Of a DNA stretch of 64,000 nucleotides, positions 1-8,280 are shown in pieces. The stretch is from DASSJM01 sp036280655 (GTDB taxonomy: Bacteria > Actinomycetota > UBA4738 > HRBIN12), in the NCBI GenBank assembly GCA_036280655.1, contig DASUQI010000007.1, positions 29,117 to 93,116 on the forward strand, in the 5' to 3' direction. Position numbers and translations under genes: made by a program. Each line of letters opens with the position of its first letter. Positions within the stretch are counted from its first letter, which is position 1. Under the pieces are notes generated by a model, which searched no databases, had not been told where the DNA came from, and saw only the letters and a program-made list of their open reading frames with translations.

Positions 1-704
1 TCGACCTCGAGGGACCTAGGGACGATCCGCGCCTCGTCGATGGATCGGTCCTGCACATCGACACGGTACGCGGCCACGTCCTCCCGTTCGGCCACCGCCT
101 CGACGAGCTCGGTCCCGACGAAGTGAAGCGCGACGCCGTCGTCCGCCGCGTAGCCGGGTGCGAGTTCGCCGGCGGCGATCGCTCGTTGGAACGCGGGTCG
201 CCGTTCGGGCTCCACGTCGTAGTGCGGGCAATTGCTTCCCGGAAGGAGGCCGAGTCCGTCCGTGAAGCTCCGGAGTGCTCCGAACGAGTCGGTGACCCCA
301 CCTTCGAACCAGCACAGCGACCCTGCGGAGATCCCGCAGAGCACGACGCCCGTCTCCCAGGCGGTCCGCAGGGCGACGTCGACGCCGTGCAACCGCCAGA
401 CGGCCAGCATGTTGGCCGTGCTCCCACCGCCCACGTACACGAGATCGTTGTCGACGACGTCGTCCGGGAGCGCCGGGTAGGGCGGCTGGAACAGCGAGAG
501 ATGCGACGGCGCACTCTCGATGCGGGTGAACGCCGCGTAGAAGCGCTCGATGTACGGCGTCGCGTCACCACTCGCGGTGGGCACGAAGCACACCCGCGGC
601 CTCGGGCTGCCGGTCAGAGAGAGGGCGAAACGATCGAGTGGCGTGACCTCGCGACGATCGGAGAAGCCCCCGCCCCCCAACGCGACGATGTGACGATCGG
701 CCAC
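1..704 (-). CDS. Peptidase S51 family protein (dipeptidase E / cyanophycinase-like), 3' end cut by window
   Basis: Reading from a GTG at 704 gives at least 234 residues with the S51 fold: an N-terminal strand followed by a Gly-rich turn (residues 7-13), a GGGST segment at about 92-96, and the nucleophile elbow CGISAGS with Ser126 as the expected catalytic serine; His161 in PHYD is a candidate active-site base. S51 enzymes cleave Asp-X dipeptides or beta-Asp-Arg units of cyanophycin; which substrate applies cannot be told. The gene starts 8 nt after the CoA-transferase beta subunit and is the last visible gene of a minus-strand operon. No stop is reached before position 1, but the length is already near full size for the family. 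The start rests on position only, as no clear ribosome site is visible. Confidence 0.82.
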   Translation of the reverse strand, partial: MADRHIVALGGGGFSDRREVTPLDRFALSLTGSPRPRVCFVPTASGDATPYIERFYAAFTRIESAPSHLSLFQPPYPALPDDVVDNDLVYVGGGSTANMLAVWRLHGVDVALRTAWETGVVLCGISAGSLCWFEGGVTDSFGALRSFTDGLGLLPGSNCPHYDVEPERRPAFQRAIAAGELAPGYAADDGVALHFVGTELVEAVAEREDVAAYRVDVQDRSIDEARIVPRSLEV

Positions 705-712
705 GTCGAAGC

Positions 713-1483
713 CTATGAGGTGTAGACGCCCTCGGGGTCGAGCTCGGAGCGGATCAGCCGCAGCTCCTCCTCGCTCGGCGGCGGGGTGTCCCCGACCGGC
801 TCGGCCAGCCGCGGGTCCCAGCCCATGTTCGCCAGGACGTCGTCGAGCGTGACCCCCGGGTGCAGGGTGAGCAGCGTCATCTCGCCCGTCTCCTCGTCGA
901 ACCCGAACGTCGCGAGGTCGGTGACCACGCTCGTCGGCCCGCTGCCGAACCATCCGCGGGCGCGGTCGTGGGTGGGGTCGCCGGAGTGACCGGGCGAGGT
1001 CCGGAAGTCGAGCCGCTCGACGAACGACCGCGTGGCCTGCCGCATGATCACGAGGATCCTGCGCGCGTGGATCGCGATCTCGCACGCACCGCCGGAGCCC
1101 GGCAGGCGCACCTTCGGCGCCCCGTAGTCGCCGATGACCGTGGTGTTCAGGTTCCCGAACCGGTCGATCTGCGCGCCGCCGAGGAACGCGGCGTCGATCA
1201 GGCCGGCCTGGAGGTAGAACGCGAACAGCTCGAACATCGACGTGACCGCCGTCGAGCCCGACACGAGCGTCGGATCGCCGATCGAGAGCGGGAGCCGCGC
1301 CGGCCGCGCGCCGAACACGCCCGCCTCGTACACGAGCTGGAGCTCGGGAGCGACGGTCCGCTGCGCCAGGTTGCACACGATGTTCGGCAGGCCGACGCCG
1401 ACGAAGCAGTTGCGCTCGCCGGCGAGCGTGCGTGCGCTCGCCGCGATCATCAGCTCGTTCTTCGTGTAGCCGTGCTCGCTCAC
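713..1483 (-). CDS. CoA-transferase family I, subunit B (GctB/IpdB-like)
   Basis: This 256-residue protein matches the small subunit of glutaconate CoA-transferase-type enzymes, with an early VGVGLPNIVC segment, the YEAGVFG segment where family members carry the catalytic or substrate-contacting glutamate, and a conserved GGAQIDRFGN stretch. The GTG start at 1483 overlaps the stop of subunit A by 4 nt (GTGA), so the two subunits are translationally coupled. In actinobacteria this family includes both true CoA-transferases and IpdAB, a ring-cleaving hydrolase of steroid catabolism, so the exact reaction is open. Next to an aminotransferase and a semialdehyde dehydrogenase, activation of a dicarboxylate such as glutarate is one possibility (inference). 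Confidence 0.85.
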   Translation of the reverse strand: MSEHGYTKNELMIAASARTLAGERNCFVGVGLPNIVCNLAQRTVAPELQLVYEAGVFGARPARLPLSIGDPTLVSGSTAVTSMFELFAFYLQAGLIDAAFLGGAQIDRFGNLNTTVIGDYGAPKVRLPGSGGACEIAIHARRILVIMRQATRSFVERLDFRTSPGHSGDPTHDRARGWFGSGPTSVVTDLATFGFDEETGEMTLLTLHPGVTLDDVLANMGWDPRLAEPVGDTPPPSEEELRLIRSELDPEGVYTS

Positions 1484-2397
1484 GAGTAGTCCCCGTAGTT
1501 CACCTCGCCGGACGAGCGCTCCCCCGGTTTCAGTTCGTCCCACCGGTCGCCCATCCGCTCGACGTACTCGGCGTGGTTCTCGAGCCCGTAGACCCACTCC
1601 TTCAACCAGCCCTCGAGCGCCTCGGGGTCCTTCGAGATGCGCTCCCACTCGAGGTAGAAGGCGTTGTCCCGGTCGTAGTAGCCCTGCGCGTAGCTGGGGT
1701 GGCAGGCGAACGGCTGCTCGACGACCGCGTCCACCACGACGCCGGGGATCACGGTCCGGTTCGGGTCCCGGCGGACCACGGCCTCCTCGACGACCTCCTC
1801 GCACACGACGATCACGCGTTCGGCGGCGAACGCGGCCTCCTTCTGACAGCCGAGCAGGCCCCAGACCTGCGTGTCGCCCGTGGCCGTCGCCCGCTGCGCG
1901 TGGACGACCGTCACGTCGGGCCGGAGCGGCGGGACGACGTAGACCTCGGTGCCGTCCTCGTACGGGGAGCGCATCGGCTTGATGTTCGGGTTCACGTTCG
2001 GGATGTCGCTCTCGAAGTAGGAACGGATCGGGAAGAAGGGGAGGTTCGACGCGCCGGCCACGTACCGGCACACCATCCCGAAGTGCGAGTACTCCTCGAT
2101 CTCGAGCGCGGCGGGGTCCGACCCCTCGATCCGACGGCGGACCGCGTGGAGCGAGCCCACCCCCGGGTTGCCGAGCCACGAGAAGATCAGCTTGCGCGCG
2201 ACGCCCGCGCCGATCATCTGATCGTAGATCACGTCCGGCGTGAGGCGCGCGAGCGTGAGGTCGCGCCTGCGCTGCCGGATGATCTCGTGCCCTGCCGCGA
2301 AGCAGATCAGGTGGGTGAAGCCCTCGATCGCCACGGTGTCGCCGTCGCGGACGAGCTCGGCGACGGCTTCGCGCATCGTCGCGACCTTGCTGGTCAT
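1480..2397 (-). CDS. CoA-transferase family I, subunit A (GctA/IpdA-like)
   Basis: This 305-residue protein is the large subunit partner of the gene at 713-1483. It shows the N-terminal DGDTVAIEGFTHL motif of the family, a central IGAGVARK segment, and a WGLLGCQKEA stretch. The ATG at 2397 shares one base with the stop codon of the upstream VOC gene (TGATG). A longer reading beginning at 2424 would add nine residues overlapping the VOC gene and is less likely. The product should form a heterotetramer with subunit B in the cytosol. It is part of the six-gene catabolic operon on the minus strand. Confidence 0.85.
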   Translation of the reverse strand: MTSKVATMREAVAELVRDGDTVAIEGFTHLICFAAGHEIIRQRRRDLTLARLTPDVIYDQMIGAGVARKLIFSWLGNPGVGSLHAVRRRIEGSDPAALEIEEYSHFGMVCRYVAGASNLPFFPIRSYFESDIPNVNPNIKPMRSPYEDGTEVYVVPPLRPDVTVVHAQRATATGDTQVWGLLGCQKEAAFAAERVIVVCEEVVEEAVVRRDPNRTVIPGVVVDAVVEQPFACHPSYAQGYYDRDNAFYLEWERISKDPEALEGWLKEWVYGLENHAEYVERMGDRWDELKPGERSSGEVNYGDYS

Positions 2398-2783
2398 CAG
2401 GCGTCCTCGCCCGGCGGCGACCACCCGTCCTCGGGCCCGCGGAGGACGCAGAACTCGTTGCCCTCGGGATCGAGCATCACGGTCCAGAAGCTGCCGCCCT
2501 CCTCGACGAACCGATGCTCGCTCGCCCCGAGCGCCTTCATGCGTTCGACCTCGGCCGCCATCGAGTCGGATGGGCGGAGGTCGAGGTGCAGGCGGTTCTT
2601 CACCGACTTGCCCTCCGGGACGATCTGGAAGTAGAGCGACCAGCCGCGGCCGCTCGGGTCGGACAGGTACGCGCCGTCCTCGTCCTCGTCCTCGAGTTCG
2701 TAGCCGAGGGCGGCGGACCAGAAGGCCACCATCGTCTTCGCGTCGGCGCAGTCGAACGTCAGCGTGTCGACGGTCGACGTCAT
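2397..2783 (-). CDS. VOC family (glyoxalase/bleomycin-resistance fold) protein
   Basis: This 128-residue single-domain VOC protein has paired beta-alpha-beta modules: VDTLTFDCAD with FWSAALGYEL at the N-terminus, HLDLRPSD in the middle and VMLDPEGNEFCVL at the C-terminus, the classical last strand carrying a metal-ligand glutamate. The family covers glyoxalases, dioxygenases and epimerases, so the reaction cannot be named. The start lies 5 nt downstream of the aminotransferase stop and its own stop overlaps the CoA-transferase A start by one base, so it is embedded in the operon. An accessory isomerase or epimerase step in the same catabolic route is an inference. Confidence 0.8.
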   Translation of the reverse strand: MTSTVDTLTFDCADAKTMVAFWSAALGYELEDEDEDGAYLSDPSGRGWSLYFQIVPEGKSVKNRLHLDLRPSDSMAAEVERMKALGASEHRFVEEGGSFWTVMLDPEGNEFCVLRGPEDGWSPPGEDA

Positions 2784-2788
2784 CGGTC

Positions 2789-4078
2789 TCAGGCGCCGTT
2801 CGCGACGTCCGCGATCGCGTCCTCGAAGATCTGCAGCGCGACGTCCGCCTGGTCGCGCCGGACGACGAGTGGGGGACACATCCGGATCACGTCGTCGCCG
2901 CACCCGAGGACCAGCAGCCCGCGCCGGAACGCCGCCTGCTCGACCGCGGCCATCGTGTCGTGGTCCACGAACGCCACGCCGATCATCAGGCCCAGCCCCC
3001 GGACCTCGCGGATCGAGGGCTGCCGGGCTTGGATCTGCCGCAGCCCGTCGAGCAGCACGCCTCCGACGTCGCGGGCGTTGTCGATCAGGCCGCCTTCGAT
3101 CAGCTCGAGCGTCGCGAGCGCAGCGGCGCAGGAGAGCGGGTTCCCACCGTAGGTGGAGCCGTGCGCGCCGACGTCCCACGTCATCAGGCGTTCGCGCGCG
3201 ATCAGCGCGCCGAGCGGGATCCCGCTCGCGATGCCCTTGCCGGCGAGCACGACATCGGGTTCGACGCCGAAGTGCTCGGACGCCCACATCCTCCCGGTCC
3301 GTCCCATGCCCGACTGGACCTCGTCGGCGACGAGCAGGATCCCGTGCCGGTCGCAGAGCTCGCGCAGGTACGGCAGCCAGCCGTCGGGCGGCAGGACGTA
3401 CCCGCCCTCGCCGAGGATCGGCTCCACGACGATCGCCGCGACCTCCTCGGCGGGCACGAGGCGCTTGAACACCACCTGCTCGAGGTGCTCGAAGTCGCCG
3501 AAGGGCGTGTGGACCACCCCCGGGAGCAGCGGCCCGAACCCGGCGTGGTACCTCGCCTTGCTCGCGGTGAGCGAGACGCTGCCGTAGGACCGTCCGTGGA
3601 ACGACCCGAGCATCGCCACCACGTACTGGCGCCCCGTGGCGAACCGGGCGAGCTTGATCGCGCCCTCGACCGCCTCGGTGCCCGAGTTCGTCAGGAAGCT
3701 CCGTGCGTCTTCGCCGAACGGAGCGATCCGGTCGAGTTCCTCGCAGACGTCCGAGTAGATCGGGAGATAGAAGTCGCTCGCGGAGTAGTGCAGCAGCTTT
3801 TCGGCCTGCCGCTGGATCGCGGCGACGACCTGGGGATGGGCGTGGCCGGTCGAGGTCACCGCGATGCCCGCGTTGAGGTCGAGGAACCGATTACCGTCGA
3901 CGTCCTCGACCACCGAGCCCGCGCCGCGGGCCGGGACCAGGTCGTAGGCCCGCGGCAGCGAGGGGCTCGTGACCTTGCGGTCGCGCTCGATCCGCGCCCG
4001 GGCGTTCGGGCCGGGGATCTCGGTGACGAGCCGTGGCGCCTGGGCCTGCGCGAGGTCCAGCGTCTCGGCCGTGCTCAC
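2789..4078 (-). CDS. Class-III PLP aminotransferase (GABA / ornithine / 5-aminovalerate type)
   Basis: This 429-residue protein matches the GabT/ornithine-aminotransferase family in length and motifs: GHAHPQV near the N-terminus, TNSGTEAVEGAIK (PLP phosphate contact), FHGRSYGS, the DEVQSGMGRTG aspartate that binds the pyridine nitrogen, and the lysine of LAGKGIASG as the Schiff-base residue. It would move an omega-amino group to 2-oxoglutarate, yielding a semialdehyde for the neighbouring dehydrogenase. The GTG start overlaps the stop of that dehydrogenase by 4 nt. The substrate (GABA, ornithine, 5-aminovalerate, lysine) cannot be fixed from sequence alone. Confidence 0.9.
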   Translation of the reverse strand: MSTAETLDLAQAQAPRLVTEIPGPNARARIERDRKVTSPSLPRAYDLVPARGAGSVVEDVDGNRFLDLNAGIAVTSTGHAHPQVVAAIQRQAEKLLHYSASDFYLPIYSDVCEELDRIAPFGEDARSFLTNSGTEAVEGAIKLARFATGRQYVVAMLGSFHGRSYGSVSLTASKARYHAGFGPLLPGVVHTPFGDFEHLEQVVFKRLVPAEEVAAIVVEPILGEGGYVLPPDGWLPYLRELCDRHGILLVADEVQSGMGRTGRMWASEHFGVEPDVVLAGKGIASGIPLGALIARERLMTWDVGAHGSTYGGNPLSCAAALATLELIEGGLIDNARDVGGVLLDGLRQIQARQPSIREVRGLGLMIGVAFVDHDTMAAVEQAAFRRGLLVLGCGDDVIRMCPPLVVRRDQADVALQIFEDAIADVANGA

Positions 4079-5643
4079 TCCTCGATCACCGTCCTGGACT
4101 GCTCGCGCAGGTACTGCTGGACGTAGTACGGGCCGCCGCCGGCCTTGCCGCTCGTGCCCGAGCCCTTCCAGCCGCCGAACGGCTGCACGCCCGGCCACGC
4201 ACCGGTCGTCGCCCCGGCGCGGCGGTTCACGTAAACGACGCCCGCCTGGATCCGGTCGAGCCACTCGTCGATCTCGGCGCGGTCCTTGCTGAAGAAGCCC
4301 GCGGTGAGCCCGTACTCGGTGTCGTTCGCCTGGTCGATCGCGTCGTCGAGCTCGTCGAACGGTCCCACGGTGACGAACGGCACGAACAGCTCCTTCTTCC
4401 AGAGCCAGCTGTCCTCGGGCGCCTCGACGATCGTCGGCTGGACGAACAGGCCACGCCCGAGGTCGCCCTCGACGAGGCGCTCCCCGCCGGAGACGACGTT
4501 CCCGTTCTTCTTCGCCTCCGCCGCCGCCTGCTCGAACGTCTCCATCGCGGCCTCGTTGATGATCGGCCCGAGGAACGTGTCGCGCTCGAGAGGGTTGCCG
4601 ACCTTGATCCTCTCGGCCTTCTGCTTGAGGAGGCCGAGGAACTCCTCGTACACCTCGCGCTCGACGTACACGCGCGAGTTCGCCGAACACTTCTGTCCGC
4701 CGAATCCGAAGGCCGAGCGCAGGACGCCGTCGGTCGCGACGTCCAGGTCGGCGTTCTTCGTGACGATCGCCGGGTTCTTGCCCCCCATCTCGCAGATGAC
4801 GGGCTTGGGGACGTCGCTCGCGAAGTGCTTGTAGATGTCCATGCCGACCGGGTACGAACCGGTGAATGTGAACCCCCCGACGTCGGGGTGACGCCAGAGC
4901 GCCTCGCCCGCGACCGCGCCGCGGCCGATCACGACGTGGAGCGCGCCGGGCGGGACGCCGCCGTCGCGGAAGCACTCGTAGAGCTTGTAGCCCATGAGCG
5001 CACCCTGGTTCGACGGCTTCAGCACGACGCAGTTGCCCGCGACGAGCGCACCGGACGTCGGGCCGCCCGCGAGCGCGAACGGGAAGTTGAAGGGGCTGAT
5101 GACGCCCCACACCCCGTACGGACGCATCACGTCGTAGTAGTCGCCCGCGGCCCCGAGCCCCGACATCGGGGTCCGGAACCCGTCGTGCTTCTCCATCTCG
5201 TCGCAGTTCCACCGGATCAGCTCGGCGGTCTCTTGGACGTCGCCGAGCGCCTCGAGCCGGTTCTTGCCGACCTCGTAGGCCATGAGCGCCGCGAGGTCGA
5301 ACAGCCGGTCCTCCATCACGTCGGCGGCGTTGCGCAGGATCCGGACCCGCTCCCTCCACCCGAGGCGATCCCACTCGAGCGAGAAGGACTTCGCGGCAGC
5401 CACGGCGTCCTCGACGTCCTTCGCGCCCGCCTGCGAGAACCGCCCGATCACGATGTCCGAGTCGATCGGTGATGGCTCCTCGTACTTCTCGTCGCTCCAC
5501 CGCTCCTCGCCGTTCACGACGAAGGGGTACTCCTTGCCGAGCTGGTCCTTGGCCCGGACGGCGGCCTCGTCGTAGTTGCGCTGGAGCTCCTCGTTGTCGG
5601 CCGACATCGTGGCGTAGGTGATGCGGAACGCCTGCTGTGCCAT
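4075..5643 (-). CDS. Aldehyde dehydrogenase, L-glutamate-gamma-semialdehyde (P5C) dehydrogenase type
   Basis: This 522-residue NAD(P)-dependent aldehyde dehydrogenase resembles RocA/PutA-type P5C dehydrogenases. It has the SPFNFPFAL cofactor segment, FTGSYPVG in the Rossmann fold, the general-base glutamate in CEMGGKNP, the catalytic cysteine in FGGQKCSA, and a C-terminal GGWKGSG motif. It would oxidise a semialdehyde, such as one made by the adjacent aminotransferase, to the acid. The ATG at 5643 is the first gene of the minus-strand operon. An AT-poor gap of about 140 nt separates it from the divergent FAH-like gene and should hold the operon promoter, though no clear hexamers stand out. 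Confidence 0.9.
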   Translation of the reverse strand: MAQQAFRITYATMSADNEELQRNYDEAAVRAKDQLGKEYPFVVNGEERWSDEKYEEPSPIDSDIVIGRFSQAGAKDVEDAVAAAKSFSLEWDRLGWRERVRILRNAADVMEDRLFDLAALMAYEVGKNRLEALGDVQETAELIRWNCDEMEKHDGFRTPMSGLGAAGDYYDVMRPYGVWGVISPFNFPFALAGGPTSGALVAGNCVVLKPSNQGALMGYKLYECFRDGGVPPGALHVVIGRGAVAGEALWRHPDVGGFTFTGSYPVGMDIYKHFASDVPKPVICEMGGKNPAIVTKNADLDVATDGVLRSAFGFGGQKCSANSRVYVEREVYEEFLGLLKQKAERIKVGNPLERDTFLGPIINEAAMETFEQAAAEAKKNGNVVSGGERLVEGDLGRGLFVQPTIVEAPEDSWLWKKELFVPFVTVGPFDELDDAIDQANDTEYGLTAGFFSKDRAEIDEWLDRIQAGVVYVNRRAGATTGAWPGVQPFGGWKGSGTSGKAGGGPYYVQQYLREQSRTVIEE

Positions 5644-5783
5644 GGATCGCCTCCCGTGCGGAAAGAACGTTCTGGCCCTGATGGTAGCCGTGGCGCGGCC
5701 ACCCTCCCAAGTCCGGGGGGCCGCGCCAACTGGTTCGCGGATCGCGAGATTCCGGGGCCGTGCGGGCGTATCATCGGCCTCCC

Positions 5784-6560
5784 TTGAGGCTCGTGACCTT
5801 CGACCGGAGGGGGCACCGGCGACTGGGAGCGCTCCTCGAGGGGAAGGTCGTGGACCTGCCGGCGCTCGTCGGCCACCCCGCCTTCCCCGAGACGATGGAG
5901 CGCCTGGTCAGGAGCAACGGGGGCACCGTGCTCGATGCCGCCCGTGCAGCCCTCGAGCGCGACGAGGCGGACGCCTTCGTCGTCGATCGACCGCGCCTGC
6001 TCGCCGCGCTGCTCCCCGCGTCGCTGCGATCCGCGGACGCCGCGGAGGGGTCGCGGCCCGTGTTCGGACCCGGGGAGACGATCCCGTGGCCCGAAGGCGC
6101 CGGATGGCTCGAGTTCCACCCGAAGATCGCCGCGGTCCTTCGCCGCCCGGTCGGCTATGCCCTGGGTCCCGAGGAGGCGGCCTCCGCCGTCTTCGGCTAC
6201 ACGCTGGTCGCCGACTGGCTCGCGCGGAGCGCGAGCGGCGACCCGATCTCCACGCCGGCGGGCGTCCCACTCTCGATCGGCCCCTGCGTGGTCACGACCG
6301 ACGAGATCGACCCGCAGACCACGTTCGTCACGGTCCGCGTGGACGGCGAGGAATGGGTGAAGGGCAACCTGAACGGCACCGCGCTCGGGCTGCTCCGCGA
6401 CGTCGCGCGGGCGTCGGTCCACGAGCGGCTCGAGCCCGGCGAGACGTTCGCGTCCGGGCCGTTCGAGATCCCGGGGTTGGAGCAGCGGATCTGGCCGGGC
6501 GCCGAGGTCGAGCTCGAGGCCGAGGGGATCGGCCTGCTCCGCAACCGCCTCGGCCGCTGA
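5784..6560 (+). CDS. Fumarylacetoacetate-hydrolase-fold protein with altered metal site
   Basis: The protein has the N-terminal RLVTFD strand and the C-terminal WPGAEVELEAEGIGLLRN end typical of FAH-family enzymes, and a GYTLVADWLAR segment matching the family GYTxxND motif. In the middle, where the family has a metal-binding E-x-E before AVVIGR, this protein has His112 and Lys114 (F-H-P-K-I-A-A-V-L); Asp144 is kept. It may therefore be a non-catalytic or functionally diverged member. I chose TTG at 5784 because it restores the usual M-R-L-V-T start; a GTG at 5760 would add eight residues. A TATCAT hexamer at 5768-5773 favours the downstream start. It is divergent from the catabolic operon. 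Confidence 0.75.
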   Translation: MRLVTFDRRGHRRLGALLEGKVVDLPALVGHPAFPETMERLVRSNGGTVLDAARAALERDEADAFVVDRPRLLAALLPASLRSADAAEGSRPVFGPGETIPWPEGAGWLEFHPKIAAVLRRPVGYALGPEEAASAVFGYTLVADWLARSASGDPISTPAGVPLSIGPCVVTTDEIDPQTTFVTVRVDGEEWVKGNLNGTALGLLRDVARASVHERLEPGETFASGPFEIPGLEQRIWPGAEVELEAEGIGLLRNRLGR

Positions 6561-6572
6561 CCGCCCTTCCCC

Positions 6573-6692
6573 TTACTTCTTCGCGGCCTTCCGGCCGGCC
6601 GCGCGCGCGGCGGCCTTGCGCCGCTCGGCCTGCTTCTTCTTCCGCGCGCGGTCGTGCGCCCAACGCACCTTCGCCCGGTCACCCCGCCCCAT
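6573..6692 (-). CDS. Small very basic protein (39 aa) overlapping the end of proC
   Basis: An ATG at 6692 opens 39 codons ending in TAA at 6573. The product begins MGRGDRAKVRW and continues as an Arg/Lys/Ala-rich tail (runs such as ARKKKQAERRK and GRKAAKK), so it is strongly cationic and probably helical. Its first 14 nt overlap the last codons and stop of proC in another frame, an arrangement that fits translational coupling. Short proteins starting MGRGD followed by basic residues are, to my recollection, common next to conserved genes in actinobacteria, but I cannot name the family. Nucleic-acid or ribosome association is only a guess from charge. It could be spurious, but the clean start, lysine-rich end and lack of antisense meaning favour a gene. 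Confidence 0.6.
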   Translation of the reverse strand: MGRGDRAKVRWAHDRARKKKQAERRKAAARAAGRKAAKK

Positions 6693-7545
6693 AGGTCTCC
6701 CTTCGGTCCTCGTCGTCTTCGCCACCCTGGGCGAGCTCGGCGCTGCGGTGCCGCGCAGCGTCGATCGCGTTCAGGAACGCCGCCCGGACGCCCGCCTCCT
6801 CGAGGTGGCGGATCGCCGCGATCGTCGTCCCGCCGGGCGACGTCACCATCTCGCGGAGCTCGACCGGATGCCTGCCCGTGTCGCGGAGCATCTTGGCCGA
6901 CCCGAGCATCGTCTGGATGATCAGCTCGGTCGCCACGTCCCGCGAGAGCCCGAGCAGGATGCACGCCTCGATCATCGCCTCGGCGAGCAGGAAGAAGTAC
7001 GCGGGGCCGCTACCCGAGGTCGCCGTGATCGCGTCGAGATGCGTCTCCTTCAGCCGGATCACCCGCCCGACGTATCCGAGCAGCTCCTCGGCCACGACGA
7101 GGTGCTCGTCGGTCGCCCGCGCCCCGGGGGCGACGACCGACATCGCCTCGTCGACGAGCACGGCCACGTTGGACATCACGCGGACGACCGGGACGTCGTC
7201 GGGCAGGTGCTTCTCGACGAACGAGGTCCGGATGCCCGCGGCGAAGCTCACCACGAGGTGGTCGGTCGTCACGTGCTCCCGGATCTCCGACAGCAGCGCC
7301 TCCATGTCCTGGGGCTTGACGGTGAGCACCAGGACGTCGGCCGCCGACACCGCCTCGACGTTCGATCCCGTGCTCGTCACCGGGTAGCGCTCGGCGAGCT
7401 CTCGCACGCGCTCCTCTCGCCGGCTCGTGACCGCGATCTCCGCGGGCTCGCGGCCGCCGGAGCGGATCAAGCCCGAGACGAGGGCCTCGCCCATGCGGCC
7501 GCCCCCGAGGAACGCGACCCTCCGATCTCCAGCGTCGGCGCTCAC
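6679..7545 (-). CDS. proC: Pyrroline-5-carboxylate reductase
   Basis: This 288-residue protein carries the NAD(P)-binding Rossmann start FLGGGRMGEAL, the VLTVKPQDM loop, the RVMSNVAVLV segment and the C-terminal signature from SGSGPAYFF through VTSPGGTTIAAI, all diagnostic of ProC. It reduces 1-pyrroline-5-carboxylate to L-proline in the cytosol. The C-terminal tail (GGEDDEDRRETYGAG) is a short acidic extension after the usual end. Its stop overlaps the start of a 39-residue basic protein. The ATG at 7545 lies 12 nt downstream of the TetR gene stop, so the two are probably co-transcribed. Confidence 0.95.
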   Translation of the reverse strand: MSADAGDRRVAFLGGGRMGEALVSGLIRSGGREPAEIAVTSRREERVRELAERYPVTSTGSNVEAVSAADVLVLTVKPQDMEALLSEIREHVTTDHLVVSFAAGIRTSFVEKHLPDDVPVVRVMSNVAVLVDEAMSVVAPGARATDEHLVVAEELLGYVGRVIRLKETHLDAITATSGSGPAYFFLLAEAMIEACILLGLSRDVATELIIQTMLGSAKMLRDTGRHPVELREMVTSPGGTTIAAIRHLEEAGVRAAFLNAIDAARHRSAELAQGGEDDEDRRETYGAG

Positions 7546-7557
7546 GCCCTCACCCTC

Positions 7558-8262
7558 TCACGCTCCGGCCTCCTCGCCCGGCGCCGGCGGTTTCGGCTGG
7601 GGTCCGAGCGGGGCCGGCGGCGCTGCACCCTCCGCGGCGATACCGCCGAACAGGAGCTGGATGAACTCCTCGATCCTGGTCTCGCGCCGCGCGGGGTCGA
7701 ACGGCTTGCGATGCACGAGGCCCGGGTCGAGGTCGGCGCTGCCCAGCGCGTCCTGGAACCGCTCGGCGGCCCAATCGAGCACCGAGGCGATCATCTCGAC
7801 GTCGACGTCCCCCCGGATCTCGCCGCGCTCCACGCCGAACTCGACGAACTCGAGCGTCCCGTACGGGTCCTCGCTCCGCATGAGCCGGTCGATCGGCCGG
7901 CGAAGACCGAGGCCGGTGTCGTAGCGACCGATCATCGCGACCCTGTTGGGGACCCAGGCCTCGGCCACGAGCTCCTCGGTCCGGTGGAGCCAATAGGAAA
8001 GGACCGCCCAGAAGCCCCGGTCGAGGACCTCGACCGGGGCGTCGAGCCAGGCGGGGATCTGCCGGACGGCCTCCTCGTACGCGGCGAGGAACAGCCCCTC
8101 CTTGCTGCCGAAGTGCAGGAATACGGTCCCCTTGGCGACGCCGACCTCCGAGGCGATGTCCTCGATCCGCGCGCCCCGGTACCCCTCGTCCGCGAAGTGG
8201 TGCATGGCGACCGCCACGATCTGATCGCGACGGGAGCTCGACCGGGTGCGTTCGGCGGCCAT
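7558..8262 (-). CDS. TetR/AcrR family transcriptional regulator
   Basis: This 234-residue protein has an N-terminal TetR helix-turn-helix: RRDQIVAVAMHHFADEGY, then IEDIASEVGVAKGTVFLHFGSKEGLF, with the ligand-binding domain after it and a Pro-rich tail (PPAPLGPQPKPPAP). The ATG at 8262 fits the domain start; a longer frame to 8367 has no TetR-like content. A TAGGTT hexamer lies 8 nt upstream of the ATG. It is upstream of proC by 12 nt. The regulated genes are unknown; a 16-bp inverted repeat in the upstream RNA candidate (8445-8460) could be an operator but is equally well explained as an RNA stem. Confidence 0.88.
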   Translation of the reverse strand: MAAERTRSSSRRDQIVAVAMHHFADEGYRGARIEDIASEVGVAKGTVFLHFGSKEGLFLAAYEEAVRQIPAWLDAPVEVLDRGFWAVLSYWLHRTEELVAEAWVPNRVAMIGRYDTGLGLRRPIDRLMRSEDPYGTLEFVEFGVERGEIRGDVDVEMIASVLDWAAERFQDALGSADLDPGLVHRKPFDPARRETRIEEFIQLLFGGIAAEGAAPPAPLGPQPKPPAPGEEAGA

Positions 8263-8280
8263 CGGTCCGAAACCTAGCCG

